Of a stretch of 64,000 bases of DNA, positions 1-8,900 are shown in pieces (the first letter of the stretch is position 1; each line of letters begins with the position of its first letter). Made by a program: the position numbers and the translations under genes. The notes beneath the pieces are model-generated. The model was not told where the DNA came from and ran no database searches. It saw only the letters and a list, made by a program, of their open reading frames with translations. This DNA is from DASYLJ01 sp964432595 (GTDB lineage Bacteria > Desulfobacterota > Binatia > DP-6). Where the stretch lies: the NCBI GenBank assembly GCA_964432595.1, contig CAYSOF010000005.1:62001-126000 (forward strand), given 5' to 3'.

Positions 1-240
1 TACTCGGCCGGCGCGTTCGGGGGCGTCCGCGCGGCGATGCACCTGCGCGCGATGCTCGGCGAGCTCGGCATGCCGAGCATCCCCTCGATCTTTCCCTGCC
101 CCAAGGTGCAGGACGGCTTCGACGACGACGGCACGCCGCGCGATCCCGCGACACCGCGCCGCTTCGAGCGCTTCGCGGCGGAGCTCGAGTGGTACGCGGC
201 GGCGCTCGCGGCGGCGCGCCGCGGCGGCACGCCGTACTGA
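1..240 (+). CDS. NAD(P)H-dependent FMN reductase, C-terminal part (partial)
   Basis: The reading frame is open from the first base of the window and ends with TGA at 238-240, so only the last 79 codons are present. The fragment begins YSAGAFGG followed by an amphipathic helix with LRAMLGELG, which matches the end of flavodoxin-fold NADPH-dependent FMN reductases: the GxFGG loop close to the flavin, the long helix, then a PSI-like strand. The tail is rich in Asp, Glu and Arg and ends GGTPY. The enzyme would reduce FMN or a quinone in the cytosol with NAD(P)H. A complete member of the same superfamily lies at 35952-36515. An internal ATG at 37 is not a credible start, because coding signal and homology begin before it. 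Confidence 0.75.
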   Translation, partial: YSAGAFGGVRAAMHLRAMLGELGMPSIPSIFPCPKVQDGFDDDGTPRDPATPRRFERFAAELEWYAAALAAARRGGTPY

Positions 241-264
241 TCCGTCCCACCACTGCCGCGGGGG

Positions 265-292
265 TTTACGCCAACCGCGGGGCTCGTATAAG
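265..292 (+). promoter_or_regulatory. Sigma-70-like promoter for the alcohol dehydrogenase/dapL pair
   Basis: A -35-like TTTACG (265-270) and a -10-like TATAAG (287-292) are separated by 16 bases in the only AT-richer patch between the FMN reductase stop and the dehydrogenase start. The predicted transcript start is about 300, leaving a leader of roughly 23 bases that carries the GA-rich ribosome-binding stretch GAGGGAGGG before ATG 323. This is read by eye from consensus similarity only. Confidence 0.5.
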
Positions 293-322
293 CACCGAAC
301 CTCACCGAGGGAGGGACCCACC

Positions 323-1375
323 ATGCGCGCCGCCGTTCTCGAGGCCATCCGCAAGCCGCTCGCCGTCAAGGAGATGCCCGATCCGCAGACGCCGCCGAAC
401 GGCGCGATCATCCGCGTCGAGGCGAACGGCATCTGCCGCACCGACTGGCATCTCTGGGCCGGCGACTGGTCGTGGGTCGGCATCCAGCTGCCGATGCCGC
501 ACGTGCTGGGCCACGAGTTCTGCGGCGTGGTCGAAGAGGTCGGGCCGGAGACCACGCGCTGGAAGAAGGGCGATCGCGTCCTCGTACCGTTCTCGCAGGG
601 CGAAGGCACGTGCGACTGGTGCCGCACCGGCCACCAGAACATCTGCGACACGCCGCTCGTCCCCGGCGTCGCCTACTGGGGCGGCTTCGGCCGCCTCGTC
701 GGCGTGCCGAACGCCGACGTGAACCTCGTCCGCCTCCCCGACTCCGTCCCGTTCAAGGACGCGGCGAGCATGGGCTGCCGCTACATGACGTCGTTCCACG
801 CCGTCGTCGATCAGGGCCGCGTGCGCGCCGGCGAGTGGGTCGCGGTGCACGGCTGCGGCGGCGTCGGCCTCTCGGCGGTGCAGATCGCGAGCGCCATGGG
901 CGCCAACGTGATCGCCGTCGACGTCTCGGACGAGAAGCTCGCGGCGGCGAAGAAGGAAGGCGCCGTGCACACCGTCAACGCCGCGAAGGACGATCCGACC
1001 GGCGCGATCATGGGGCTCACCGGCGGCGGCGCGCACGTGTCGATCGACGCCCTCGGCGTCGCCGCCACCTGCCGCAACTCGGTGATGTGCGTGCGCAAGC
1101 GCGGCCGGCACGTGCAGGTCGGCCTCACGTCGGGCGCGGAGAAGGGCGAGATCGCGCTCCCGATCGACCTCATCGTGCTGAAGGAAGTGGAGATCATCGG
1201 CTCGCTCGGCATGCAGGCGCCGCGCTTCGGCGACATGCTGAGCATGGTCGAGGCGGGACGCCTCCATCCCGGACGGCTCGTCAACCGCACGATCGGCCTC
1301 GCCGACGTCAGCAGCGTCATCGAATCGATGGACAAGTACGGCACGCTGGGCGTGACCGTCATCACGGAGTATTGA
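323..1375 (+). CDS. Zinc-dependent alcohol dehydrogenase (MDR family)
   Basis: A 350-residue medium-chain dehydrogenase/reductase, the usual family length. The catalytic zinc ligands are visible as Cys38 (GICRTDWH) and His64-Glu65 (LGHE). The structural-zinc lobe shows Cys97, Cys100 and Cys108, but the first of the four usual cysteines is Glu94, so structural zinc may be weakened or absent. The NAD(P) Rossmann motif is GCGGVGLS near residue 180. It should oxidise an alcohol or reduce an aldehyde in the cytosol; the substrate cannot be read from the sequence. The ATG at 323 follows a GAGGGAGGG ribosome-binding stretch. The dapL gene starts 6 bases after the stop, so the two are probably cotranscribed, although no shared pathway is obvious. 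Confidence 0.88.
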   Translation: MRAAVLEAIRKPLAVKEMPDPQTPPNGAIIRVEANGICRTDWHLWAGDWSWVGIQLPMPHVLGHEFCGVVEEVGPETTRWKKGDRVLVPFSQGEGTCDWCRTGHQNICDTPLVPGVAYWGGFGRLVGVPNADVNLVRLPDSVPFKDAASMGCRYMTSFHAVVDQGRVRAGEWVAVHGCGGVGLSAVQIASAMGANVIAVDVSDEKLAAAKKEGAVHTVNAAKDDPTGAIMGLTGGGAHVSIDALGVAATCRNSVMCVRKRGRHVQVGLTSGAEKGEIALPIDLIVLKEVEIIGSLGMQAPRFGDMLSMVEAGRLHPGRLVNRTIGLADVSSVIESMDKYGTLGVTVITEY

Positions 1376-1381
1376 ACGGCA

Positions 1382-2620
1382 ATGAGCAGCGGCGATCCCT
1401 GGTTCCAGTCCCTCTTCGCGGAGCGCATCGGTGGTGCCGGCTACGGCAAGGGCACCGAGATCTACAAGTTCGAGAAGATCAAGCGCGCGAAGCGCCAGGC
1501 GCTCGCCGATCATCCCGAGCGCACGCTGCTCGACTTCGGCATCGGCGAGAACGACGCGATGGCGCCGGACGTCGTCCGCCGTCGGATGGCCGAGGAGATC
1601 GACCGGCCGGAGAATCGCGGCTACGCCGACAACGGCATCGCGGCGTTCAAGGAAGCGGCGGCGCGCTTCATGCAGCGGCAGTTCGGCGTCACGCTCGATC
1701 CCGTCACGGAGGTGAACCACTGCATCGGCTCCAAGCCCGCGCTGGCGATGGCGCCCGCGTGCTTCATCAATCCGGGCGACGTCACGCTGATGACCGTCCC
1801 CGGCTATCCCGTCGCCGGCACGCACACGAAGTACTACGGCGGCGACGTCCACCGCCTGCCCCTGACGAAGGCGAACGACTTCTTCCCCGACCTGGACGGC
1901 ATTCCCGCCGACGTCCGCACGCGCGCGAAGCTCCTCGTCATCAACTACCCGAACAGCCCGACGGGCCGCGTCGCCACCCGCGACTTCTACGCGAAGGTCG
2001 TCGACTTCGCCCGCGCGAACGAGATCATCGTCGTGCAGGACGCGGCGCACACGGTGCTGACGTTCGAGGGCGAGCCGCTGAGCTTCCTCGCCGTGCCGGG
2101 CGCGAAGGACGTCGGCATCGAGATCCATTCGATGTCGAAGGGCTTCGACATGATCGGCTGGCGCATCGGCTGGTTCTGCGGACACCCGAAGATCGTCCAG
2201 GCGCTGGCCGACGTGAAGGACAACAGCGACTCGGGCCAGTTCATCGCCATCCAGAAGGCCGCCGTCGCCGGGCTCGACGACGCGTCGATCCCGGGACGCA
2301 CGCGCGACAAGTACCGCCGCCGGCTGGAGAAGCTCGTCACGATGCTGCGCCGCTGCGGCTTCACCTGCGAGATGCCGGGCGGAACCTACTTCCTCTACAC
2401 GCCCGCGCCGAAAGGCATCGAGGGCGGCCCGTCGTTCGAGAACGGCGAGGCGGCGAGCCAGTACCTGATCCGCGAGCACTCGATCTGCACGGTGCCGTGG
2501 GACGACGCCGGCCCGCACCTCCGCTTCTCGGTGACCTACGAGGCGGCGGACGAGCGCGCCGAAGACGCGCTCATGGCGGCCGCCGAGGAGCGCCTCCGGG
2601 CCATTCGTCCGCGCTTCTGA
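1382..2620 (+). CDS. dapL: LL-diaminopimelate aminotransferase
   Basis: This 412-residue, fold-type I PLP aminotransferase would convert tetrahydrodipicolinate directly to LL-2,6-diaminopimelate with glutamate as amino donor, for peptidoglycan and lysine synthesis. Near the N terminus it has the characteristic stretch GKGTEIYKFEKIKRAK, followed by FGIGENDAMAP. The PLP lysine is Lys253 in SMSKGFDM, followed by the GWRIGW motif. The Tyr/Asn/Pro cofactor loop (INYPNSPTGR) is intact. The N-terminal signature resembles the DapL branch of chlamydiae, verrucomicrobia and some deltaproteobacteria rather than general aspartate aminotransferases. Its presence implies the short aminotransferase route in place of the succinylase route. 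It follows the alcohol dehydrogenase by 6 bases. Confidence 0.88.
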   Translation: MSSGDPWFQSLFAERIGGAGYGKGTEIYKFEKIKRAKRQALADHPERTLLDFGIGENDAMAPDVVRRRMAEEIDRPENRGYADNGIAAFKEAAARFMQRQFGVTLDPVTEVNHCIGSKPALAMAPACFINPGDVTLMTVPGYPVAGTHTKYYGGDVHRLPLTKANDFFPDLDGIPADVRTRAKLLVINYPNSPTGRVATRDFYAKVVDFARANEIIVVQDAAHTVLTFEGEPLSFLAVPGAKDVGIEIHSMSKGFDMIGWRIGWFCGHPKIVQALADVKDNSDSGQFIAIQKAAVAGLDDASIPGRTRDKYRRRLEKLVTMLRRCGFTCEMPGGTYFLYTPAPKGIEGGPSFENGEAASQYLIREHSICTVPWDDAGPHLRFSVTYEAADERAEDALMAAAEERLRAIRPRF

Positions 2621-2710
2621 TCCGGTCGTCGCTCGGCTGGCGACGTATTTGCTCGATGGCGCGCTCACGTCCGCGCGCGATCCGCCGATACACCTAAAGC
2701 CGAGCGACGC

Positions 2711-5700
2711 ATGCAAACCACCCCGGCAGAATTTGCCGCCCCCGGCACCCGAAGCATGGCGCCCGAGGACGCGTTGGAGCCCGCGCTCCGCGCGCTGCTC
2801 GGCGCCAGCGGCGCCACCGCGGGCGCCATCTGTCTCTTCGATTGCGGCGACGCGGTGCTGCGGCTCGCGGCCGAGGTCGGTCTCTCGGACGACGGCTGCC
2901 GCGCGCTGCGCGCCCTCCGCGCCGGGGGCGACGGCTGGGACGCGCCGCTCGCCACGCTGCGCGAGCGTCGCGCGCGTCTCGCCGTGTCCGACGCGCCCCC
3001 GCTGACCGATCCCCTGCCCGTCGCCGTCGCCTGCGTGCCGCTCATGGTCGCCGACCGCCCGCTCGGCGTCGCGGTGCTCGCCGCGCCGCGCGAGCTCGAC
3101 GACGACGACCTCGACCATGCGCGCGCCGCCATCGCGGTGCTGGCCGGCGTCGTCGACCAGATCCATCGCCGCGTGGCCGCGATCGCGACGAAGGCGGCCG
3201 CCACCCCCTCGCGCCTCGACCTGATCGCCGACACGGCGCTCCGCGGGATCGGCCCGGTCGTCGACGAGGTGCGGCGCGTGCTCGACTGGGCGCGCGAGCT
3301 GCCCGGCGTGGGAGTGATCGTCGAGCAGCTGCAGCACATCGCGCCGCGCGACGTCGAGCGCTTGCGGCAGCTGCAGCAGACCGTGACGACGCTCGAGCGA
3401 CGGACCGCGGACTCCGAGGCGCAGGCGGTGGCGCGCCTCGCGGCGGTCGAGGCCGAGCTGGCGCTGGCGCGTGGACAGATCGCGAGCGCCGACCGGGAGC
3501 ACGAGCGCATCGCCAGCGAGCTGGCCGACATGGTGGCGCGCGAGCAGCGCGCACGCGCCGAGCTCGACGCCGCGCTCGCTCGCGGCACCGCGGATCGCGT
3601 CGAGACGCTGCGCGCCGCGCGCGAGCTCACGACGACCGCCGAGGAGAAGCGCTCCGCCGCGGCGGCCGAGGCGGAGGCCGCGCGGGCCGCCCTCGCCACC
3701 GCGGAGGAGACGATGCTCGCGTTGCGCGACGAGGTGCGCCGCGCGACCGCCGAAGCCGAGCGTCTCGGCGCCGCCGAGCACGCGGCGCGCATCGCCCGCG
3801 AGCAGGTGCAGCGCGCACTCGAAGACGCCCGCACGCGCGAGGCGGCCGCCGTCGACCAGCTGCGGCAGCAGATGGCCGCCGCCGAGGAGCTCGAGGCCGA
3901 GTGCCGCCGGCTGGCCGGCGCGGCCCGCGCCGCCGAGGAGCAGGCCGGCGCCCAGCGCGAGGCGTCGGCGCAGGAGCTCGCGCGGCTGCGCGAGCGCGTA
4001 CAGGTGCTCGAAGGGGAGCAGGCGCGTCGCAGCGAGGACGTCGCGGCGGCGGCGGCGCGCGAGCGCGCGGCGCAGAGCGAGCTCGCCGCCGTGCTGCAAC
4101 GCGCCGCGGCCGAGCGCGACGCCAGCACGGCACAGGCGCGCGCGCTGGCCGAGCGCACCGAGGCGGAGCGCGCCGCCGCAGTCGCCGAGCTCGAGGCGCT
4201 GCGGGAGTCGATGGCGGAAGCGCAGGCGATCATCCTCCACATGGAGGCGGTCGCCGCCCTCGACGAGCAGGGCGCCGCGGACCGCGAGCGCGTGCTGAGC
4301 CACACGCAGGACGTCAGCCGCCAGAGCGAGCAGGCGCGCGCGGCGGCGGTCGCCGAGCTCGAGCGGCTGCGCGGCGCGTTCGCCGCCATGCAGGCGGAGC
4401 GCATCGCGGCGCAGCACGAGGCGCGCACCGCCGCCGAAGAGCTCGAGCGGCTCCGCGGCGTGCACGACGAGCGGCAGCGGCTCGCAGCCGCGCTCGACGA
4501 GGCGCGCAGCCGCGAGGACGCCCTGACCGCGCGGGTCGCGGCGCTCGAGCCGCAGCTGGAATCGCTGCGCGAGGAGCGCACCCGCCTGATGGACGGCGGA
4601 CGCGAGCAGACCGCCGAGGTCGAGCGGCGCTTCCGGTCGAAGCTCGGGGAGGCCGAGACGGCGCTGGCGGAAGAGCGGCAGCGCGCGCGCCAGGTGGAAG
4701 CCGAGCTCGAGCAGATCACAAGCGAGCTCGAGGCCGCCGTGGCCAGCGAGTGGCGCGCCCGCGACGAGCTGTCGTCGGCGCTCAGCCGCAGCGAGACGGA
4801 CCGCGAGGAGACCTTGCGGCAGGCGCGCGAGCTGACCGCGACCGCCGAGAAGGCGCGCGCGGCGGCCGTGGGCGAGACCGAGCAGCTACGCGCCGCGCTG
4901 GCCGACACGAAAGCGCTCGTGCTCCAGGCGGAGGACCAGCGCCGGCAGACGGCGGCGGAGCTCGAGCGGCTGCGCACCGCCGAGGAGACCGCGCAAGCCG
5001 AGCAGCGCCGCCTGGCCGCACTCCTCGAGGATGCGCGGGTGCGCGACGCCGAGACGGCACGCGCCATCGGCGCGCTCGAAGCGGAGCTCGCCACGCTGCG
5101 TCTCGGCGGCGGCGAGCCGAAGGCCGCCCCCGCTTCGGCGCCGGCGGCGCCCGCCGCAGCGCCGTCGACCGCCGCGCCGGCGCCGGTCCCGAGCGGGACG
5201 ACCGCGGGCGGCGGCGCACGGTCGCTCCTCGTGCTGGACGTCGACACGGCGTGGTCCGCCGGTGAGGGCTCCACCCTCGTCGTGAGCGTCGTCGCACCCG
5301 GAGACGACGTCGCAACGCGCGTCGCGGAGATCGGCCCGCATCGCATCCTCGTGAACCTGGCCGCGCCCGGGGCGTTCCAGGCGATGGTCACGCTGCGCGC
5401 CTGCGGCTGCGGCATTCGCTTCTACGGCTGCATCGCGCGGCCCGACGACGAGCAGACCTTGCTGCTCGGCCCCGTCGAGCCCGCGCCGCACCGTGCGGAC
5501 CCCGAGGTGCTGGTCTCGCTGCTGACGGGCTTCGCGCCGAAGGCCGCGCGCATCATGGCGGCGGGCACCGACGCGAACACGTTCATCAGCCTGCGGCAGG
5601 CGCTGACGCGCGCGGGCATGTCGGTGTCGATCGCCTGGGACGCGAAGCAGGCGTCGGACCTCCTCGAGATCGTCCGCCCGCAGCTGCTGGTGCTCGACCT

Positions 5701-5914
5701 CGGCCTGCCGCCGCGCGGCGCGCACGGCCTGGTGGCGCAGGCCGCGGCGGGCACGCCGCCGCCGGTCGCCGTCCTGATTCCCGGTCCGGCGGATCCCGCC
5801 TCGGGGTTCCTGGCAGCCATGCTCGATCGAGCGGCCGCCGCCGGCACGCCGCGCACGCGCGCCGTCCAGGAGACGCTGCGCCGCTCCGACGAGCCGCCCG
5901 CCACCCCGAAGTGA
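2711..5914 (+). CDS. GAF-like / long coiled-coil / tandem receiver-like protein
   Basis: A 1067-residue cytosolic protein with no signal peptide or membrane helix. Residues about 15-155 look like a GAF sensor domain (alternating strands and helices, VACVPLMVADRPLGVAVLAAP core). Residues about 215-815 are an almost uninterrupted heptad-rich coiled coil dominated by Ala, Glu, Arg and Leu. An Ala/Pro linker (about 815-835) leads to two response-regulator-like modules. The first (about 838-950) is degenerate, with Asn in RILVNLAAP where the phospho-acceptor Asp should be. The second (about 955-1050) keeps an Asp in LLVLDLGLPP but lacks the usual N-terminal acidic pair. This suggests a signal-responsive scaffold or polarity protein; partner and ligand are unknown. 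ATG 2711 has no strong ribosome-binding site, and ATG 2756 is an alternative. The gene stands alone between the dapL and macroglobulin genes. Confidence 0.75.
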   Translation: MQTTPAEFAAPGTRSMAPEDALEPALRALLGASGATAGAICLFDCGDAVLRLAAEVGLSDDGCRALRALRAGGDGWDAPLATLRERRARLAVSDAPPLTDPLPVAVACVPLMVADRPLGVAVLAAPRELDDDDLDHARAAIAVLAGVVDQIHRRVAAIATKAAATPSRLDLIADTALRGIGPVVDEVRRVLDWARELPGVGVIVEQLQHIAPRDVERLRQLQQTVTTLERRTADSEAQAVARLAAVEAELALARGQIASADREHERIASELADMVAREQRARAELDAALARGTADRVETLRAARELTTTAEEKRSAAAAEAEAARAALATAEETMLALRDEVRRATAEAERLGAAEHAARIAREQVQRALEDARTREAAAVDQLRQQMAAAEELEAECRRLAGAARAAEEQAGAQREASAQELARLRERVQVLEGEQARRSEDVAAAAARERAAQSELAAVLQRAAAERDASTAQARALAERTEAERAAAVAELEALRESMAEAQAIILHMEAVAALDEQGAADRERVLSHTQDVSRQSEQARAAAVAELERLRGAFAAMQAERIAAQHEARTAAEELERLRGVHDERQRLAAALDEARSREDALTARVAALEPQLESLREERTRLMDGGREQTAEVERRFRSKLGEAETALAEERQRARQVEAELEQITSELEAAVASEWRARDELSSALSRSETDREETLRQARELTATAEKARAAAVGETEQLRAALADTKALVLQAEDQRRQTAAELERLRTAEETAQAEQRRLAALLEDARVRDAETARAIGALEAELATLRLGGGEPKAAPASAPAAPAAAPSTAAPAPVPSGTTAGGGARSLLVLDVDTAWSAGEGSTLVVSVVAPGDDVATRVAEIGPHRILVNLAAPGAFQAMVTLRACGCGIRFYGCIARPDDEQTLLLGPVEPAPHRADPEVLVSLLTGFAPKAARIMAAGTDANTFISLRQALTRAGMSVSIAWDAKQASDLLEIVRPQLLVLDLGLPPRGAHGLVAQAAAGTPPPVAVLIPGPADPASGFLAAMLDRAAAAGTPRTRAVQETLRRSDEPPATPK

Positions 5915-5978
5915 GCCGTCCGTCCTGCCGCCCGGTTGCTTGACCGGCGGCGACGACGCGAGCAAGCACAGTCGCATC

Positions 5979-8900
5979 ATGGCGCGTGCGGCGGTGTGGT
6001 GGGGAGTGGTGCTCCTGTGGGCGGCCGTGGCCGCGGCGGCTCCGTCGGTGGAGTTCTCGCCGCAGGGCACGTTGAAGGGCGTGCGCCAGGTGCAGGCGCG
6101 TTTCCCGGATGCGATGGTGCCGCTCGGCGACCCGCGTTTGACGGCGCCCTTCAGCGTCGACTGCCCGGAGAAGGGCAGCGGCCGCTGGATCGACCCGCGC
6201 ACGTGGGTGCTCGACTTCGAGCGCGACCTCCCGGCCGGCTTGCGCTGCACGTTCCGCCTGACGCCGGGACTGAAGAACCGCGCCGGCGCGCCCGTCGGCG
6301 GCCCGACGGAGTTCACCTTCTCGACCGGCGGCCCGGCGATCGAGACGCCGACCCCGAGCGAGGACGGCACGATCGAGGAGGACCAGGCGTTCGTGCTCGT
6401 GCTCGACGCGCCGGTCGACGAGGCGTCGATTCCCGCGCACGCCCGCTTCGACGTCGAGGACCTGCCCGAGGCCAGCCCGATCCGCGTCCTCGGCGGCGCC
6501 GAGCGCGACGCGATCGTCGCGTCGCTGCCGAAGTGGCGCAAGGACGGGCCGCTCGTCGTGATCGCGTCCCCGCAGCGCTTCCCGAACGGAAAGCGCGTCA
6601 CGCTGACGTGGGGACCCGGCATCCTGTCGCAGAGCGGCGTGGCGACGGAAGAGCCGCAGGTCATGCACTGGAAGGTGCGCGACCAGTTCACCGCCGAGCT
6701 GCGCTGCGACCGCGAGAACCCGCAGCGCGGCTGCATCCCGCTGGCCGCGCTCCGTGTGCGCTTCTCCGCGCCGATCGCGGCCGAGAAGGCGAAGGCGGTG
6801 GCGCTGGTCGCCGCCGACGGCACACGGATCGCGCCGGTGGCGCTCGACGCGAACGAGGAGTTCGTCACCGGCGTCGACTTCGCGCCGCCGTTCCCCGAAG
6901 CCGCGACCTTTCGCGTCGAGCTGCCGGCGGGCCTGACCGACGAGACGGGCCGCGAGCTCGTCAACGCGGGCAGCTTCCCGCTCACCGTGCAGACGGCGGC
7001 CTATCCGCCGCTCGCGAAGTTCGCGGCGCGCTTCGGCATCATCGAGCGGAACGCCGATCCCGCCCTGCCCGTCACCGTCCGCGATCTCGAGGCCGGCGCC
7101 GGCGGGCGGTCGTTGCGCGTCAAGGGAAGCGTCGTGCGCGTGCCGCCCGACGCCCCGGGACAGATCATTCCCTGGCTGCGCCGGGTCGGCGTGTCGCCGC
7201 GCGACCGCTCCGTCTTCGCCGGCCAGCGCGGCGTCACGCCGGACGCCTTCAAGCTGCCGCGCCCGAACGGCGACAAGGCGTTCGAGGTGATCGGCATCCC
7301 GCTCACCGAGCCGGGCCTCTACGTCGTCGAGCTGTCGAGCCGCCGCCTCGGCGAGTCGCTGCTCGGCACGAACGCACCGATGTACGTGCCGACGGCGGCG
7401 CTCGTCACGAACCTCGCCGTCCACCTCAAGTGGGGCCGCGAGGGCTCGGCCGTGTGGGTGACCGCGCTCGACACCGGCAAGCCCGTGCCCGACGCCACGG
7501 TGAGCGTGCTCGACTGCACGGGCCGCGTGCTCGCCGGCGGCGTCGCCGACGCGAACGGCATCCTCCGGCTGCAGCTGCCGGAGAGCGACGACCTCGCGTC
7601 GTGCAGCGAGGAGCAGTACCAGTTCCCGGAGGAGTTCTTCGACTACAGCCAGACGCACGCGCTCGACGGCCTCGGCGGCGGGCTGCTCGTCGTCGCGCAG
7701 ACGGCCGACGATCTGAGCTTCGTGCACTCGTCGTGGGACGAGGGCATCGAGACGTACCGCTTCGACCTGCCGTTCGAGGACTGGGAAGGGCCGACCGTCG
7801 TGCACACCGTCCTCGACCGCGCGCTGTTCCGCGCGGGCGAGACCGTGCACATGAAGCACCTGCTGCGCACGCGCTCCGTCGACGGCTTCGCCGCCACGCC
7901 GCGCGTCGATCAGCCGACGCTGCTCTCCATCCGCCACCAGGGCAGCGACGAGAAGTTCGAGCAGCCGGTGCGCTTCGACGGGCGCGGCGCCGCGGAGAGC
8001 ACGTTCGAGCTGCCGAAGGCGGCGAAGCTCGGCACGTACCAGATCGTGCTCGTGACGCCGCCGGCGCCGGGACAGCCGTCGTGGAGCGGCAAAGAGCGCA
8101 CCGCGGCGTCGTTCCGGGTGGAGGAGTTCCGCGTGCCGCTGATGCGCGGCACCGTCCAGCTGCCGGCGTCGCCGCTGGTCGCGCCGCGCAAGGTCGGCGC
8201 CGAGCTCGGCGTCCGCTATCTCTCCGGCGGCGTCGCGGCGAAGCTGCCGGTGCGCGTCCGCGGCGAGCTGCGGCCGTACGCGGTCGAGACGCCCGCGGCG
8301 CTCCGCCAGGGCGACTGGAGCTTCGCGAACGGCCCCGTCACCGTCGGCATCGAGCATCGCGGCAACGACGAGGAGGACGGCGACGGCGACGCGCCGGACG
8401 AGACCGCGACGCGCGCCCTGCCCCGCCAGGACCTGGTCCTCGAGCCGAACGGCACCCTGCGCGCGCGCATCCCGCTCCTGCCCGTCGCGCGCACGCCGCA
8501 GCAGCTGCTGACGGAGCTCGAGTTCCGCGACCCGAACGGCGAGGCGCAGACCGTCGCGGCGACCGTGCCGATCTACCCGGGGCGGTGGCTGCCGGGCATC
8601 GCCGCGGACCGCTGGATCCTGTCGAAGGGCGACCTGCAGGCGAAGCTCGCCGTCGTCGACGTCGACGGCAAGCCGGTGGCGAACGCGCAGGTGACGGTCG
8701 ACGCGTTCGACCGCCGCGTCTACTCGACGCGCAAGCGCGTCGTCGGCGGCTTCTACGCCTACGACAACGTCGTCGAGGTGAAGTCCGTCGGCCTCCTGTG
8801 CCAGGGCGTCACCAACCCCGAGGGACGGCTCGACTGCGCGGGCAGCCCGAAAGTCGACGGCAACCTGATCCTGCAGGCGTCGGTGACCGATCCCGAGGGC

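Noticed and set aside
302..4465. A 1387-residue minus-strand open frame
   Set aside because: Antisense shadow of the alcohol dehydrogenase, dapL and coiled-coil genes.
3400..5100. Internally repetitive GC-rich DNA
   Set aside because: Explained by Ala/Glu/Arg-rich heptads of a coiled coil.
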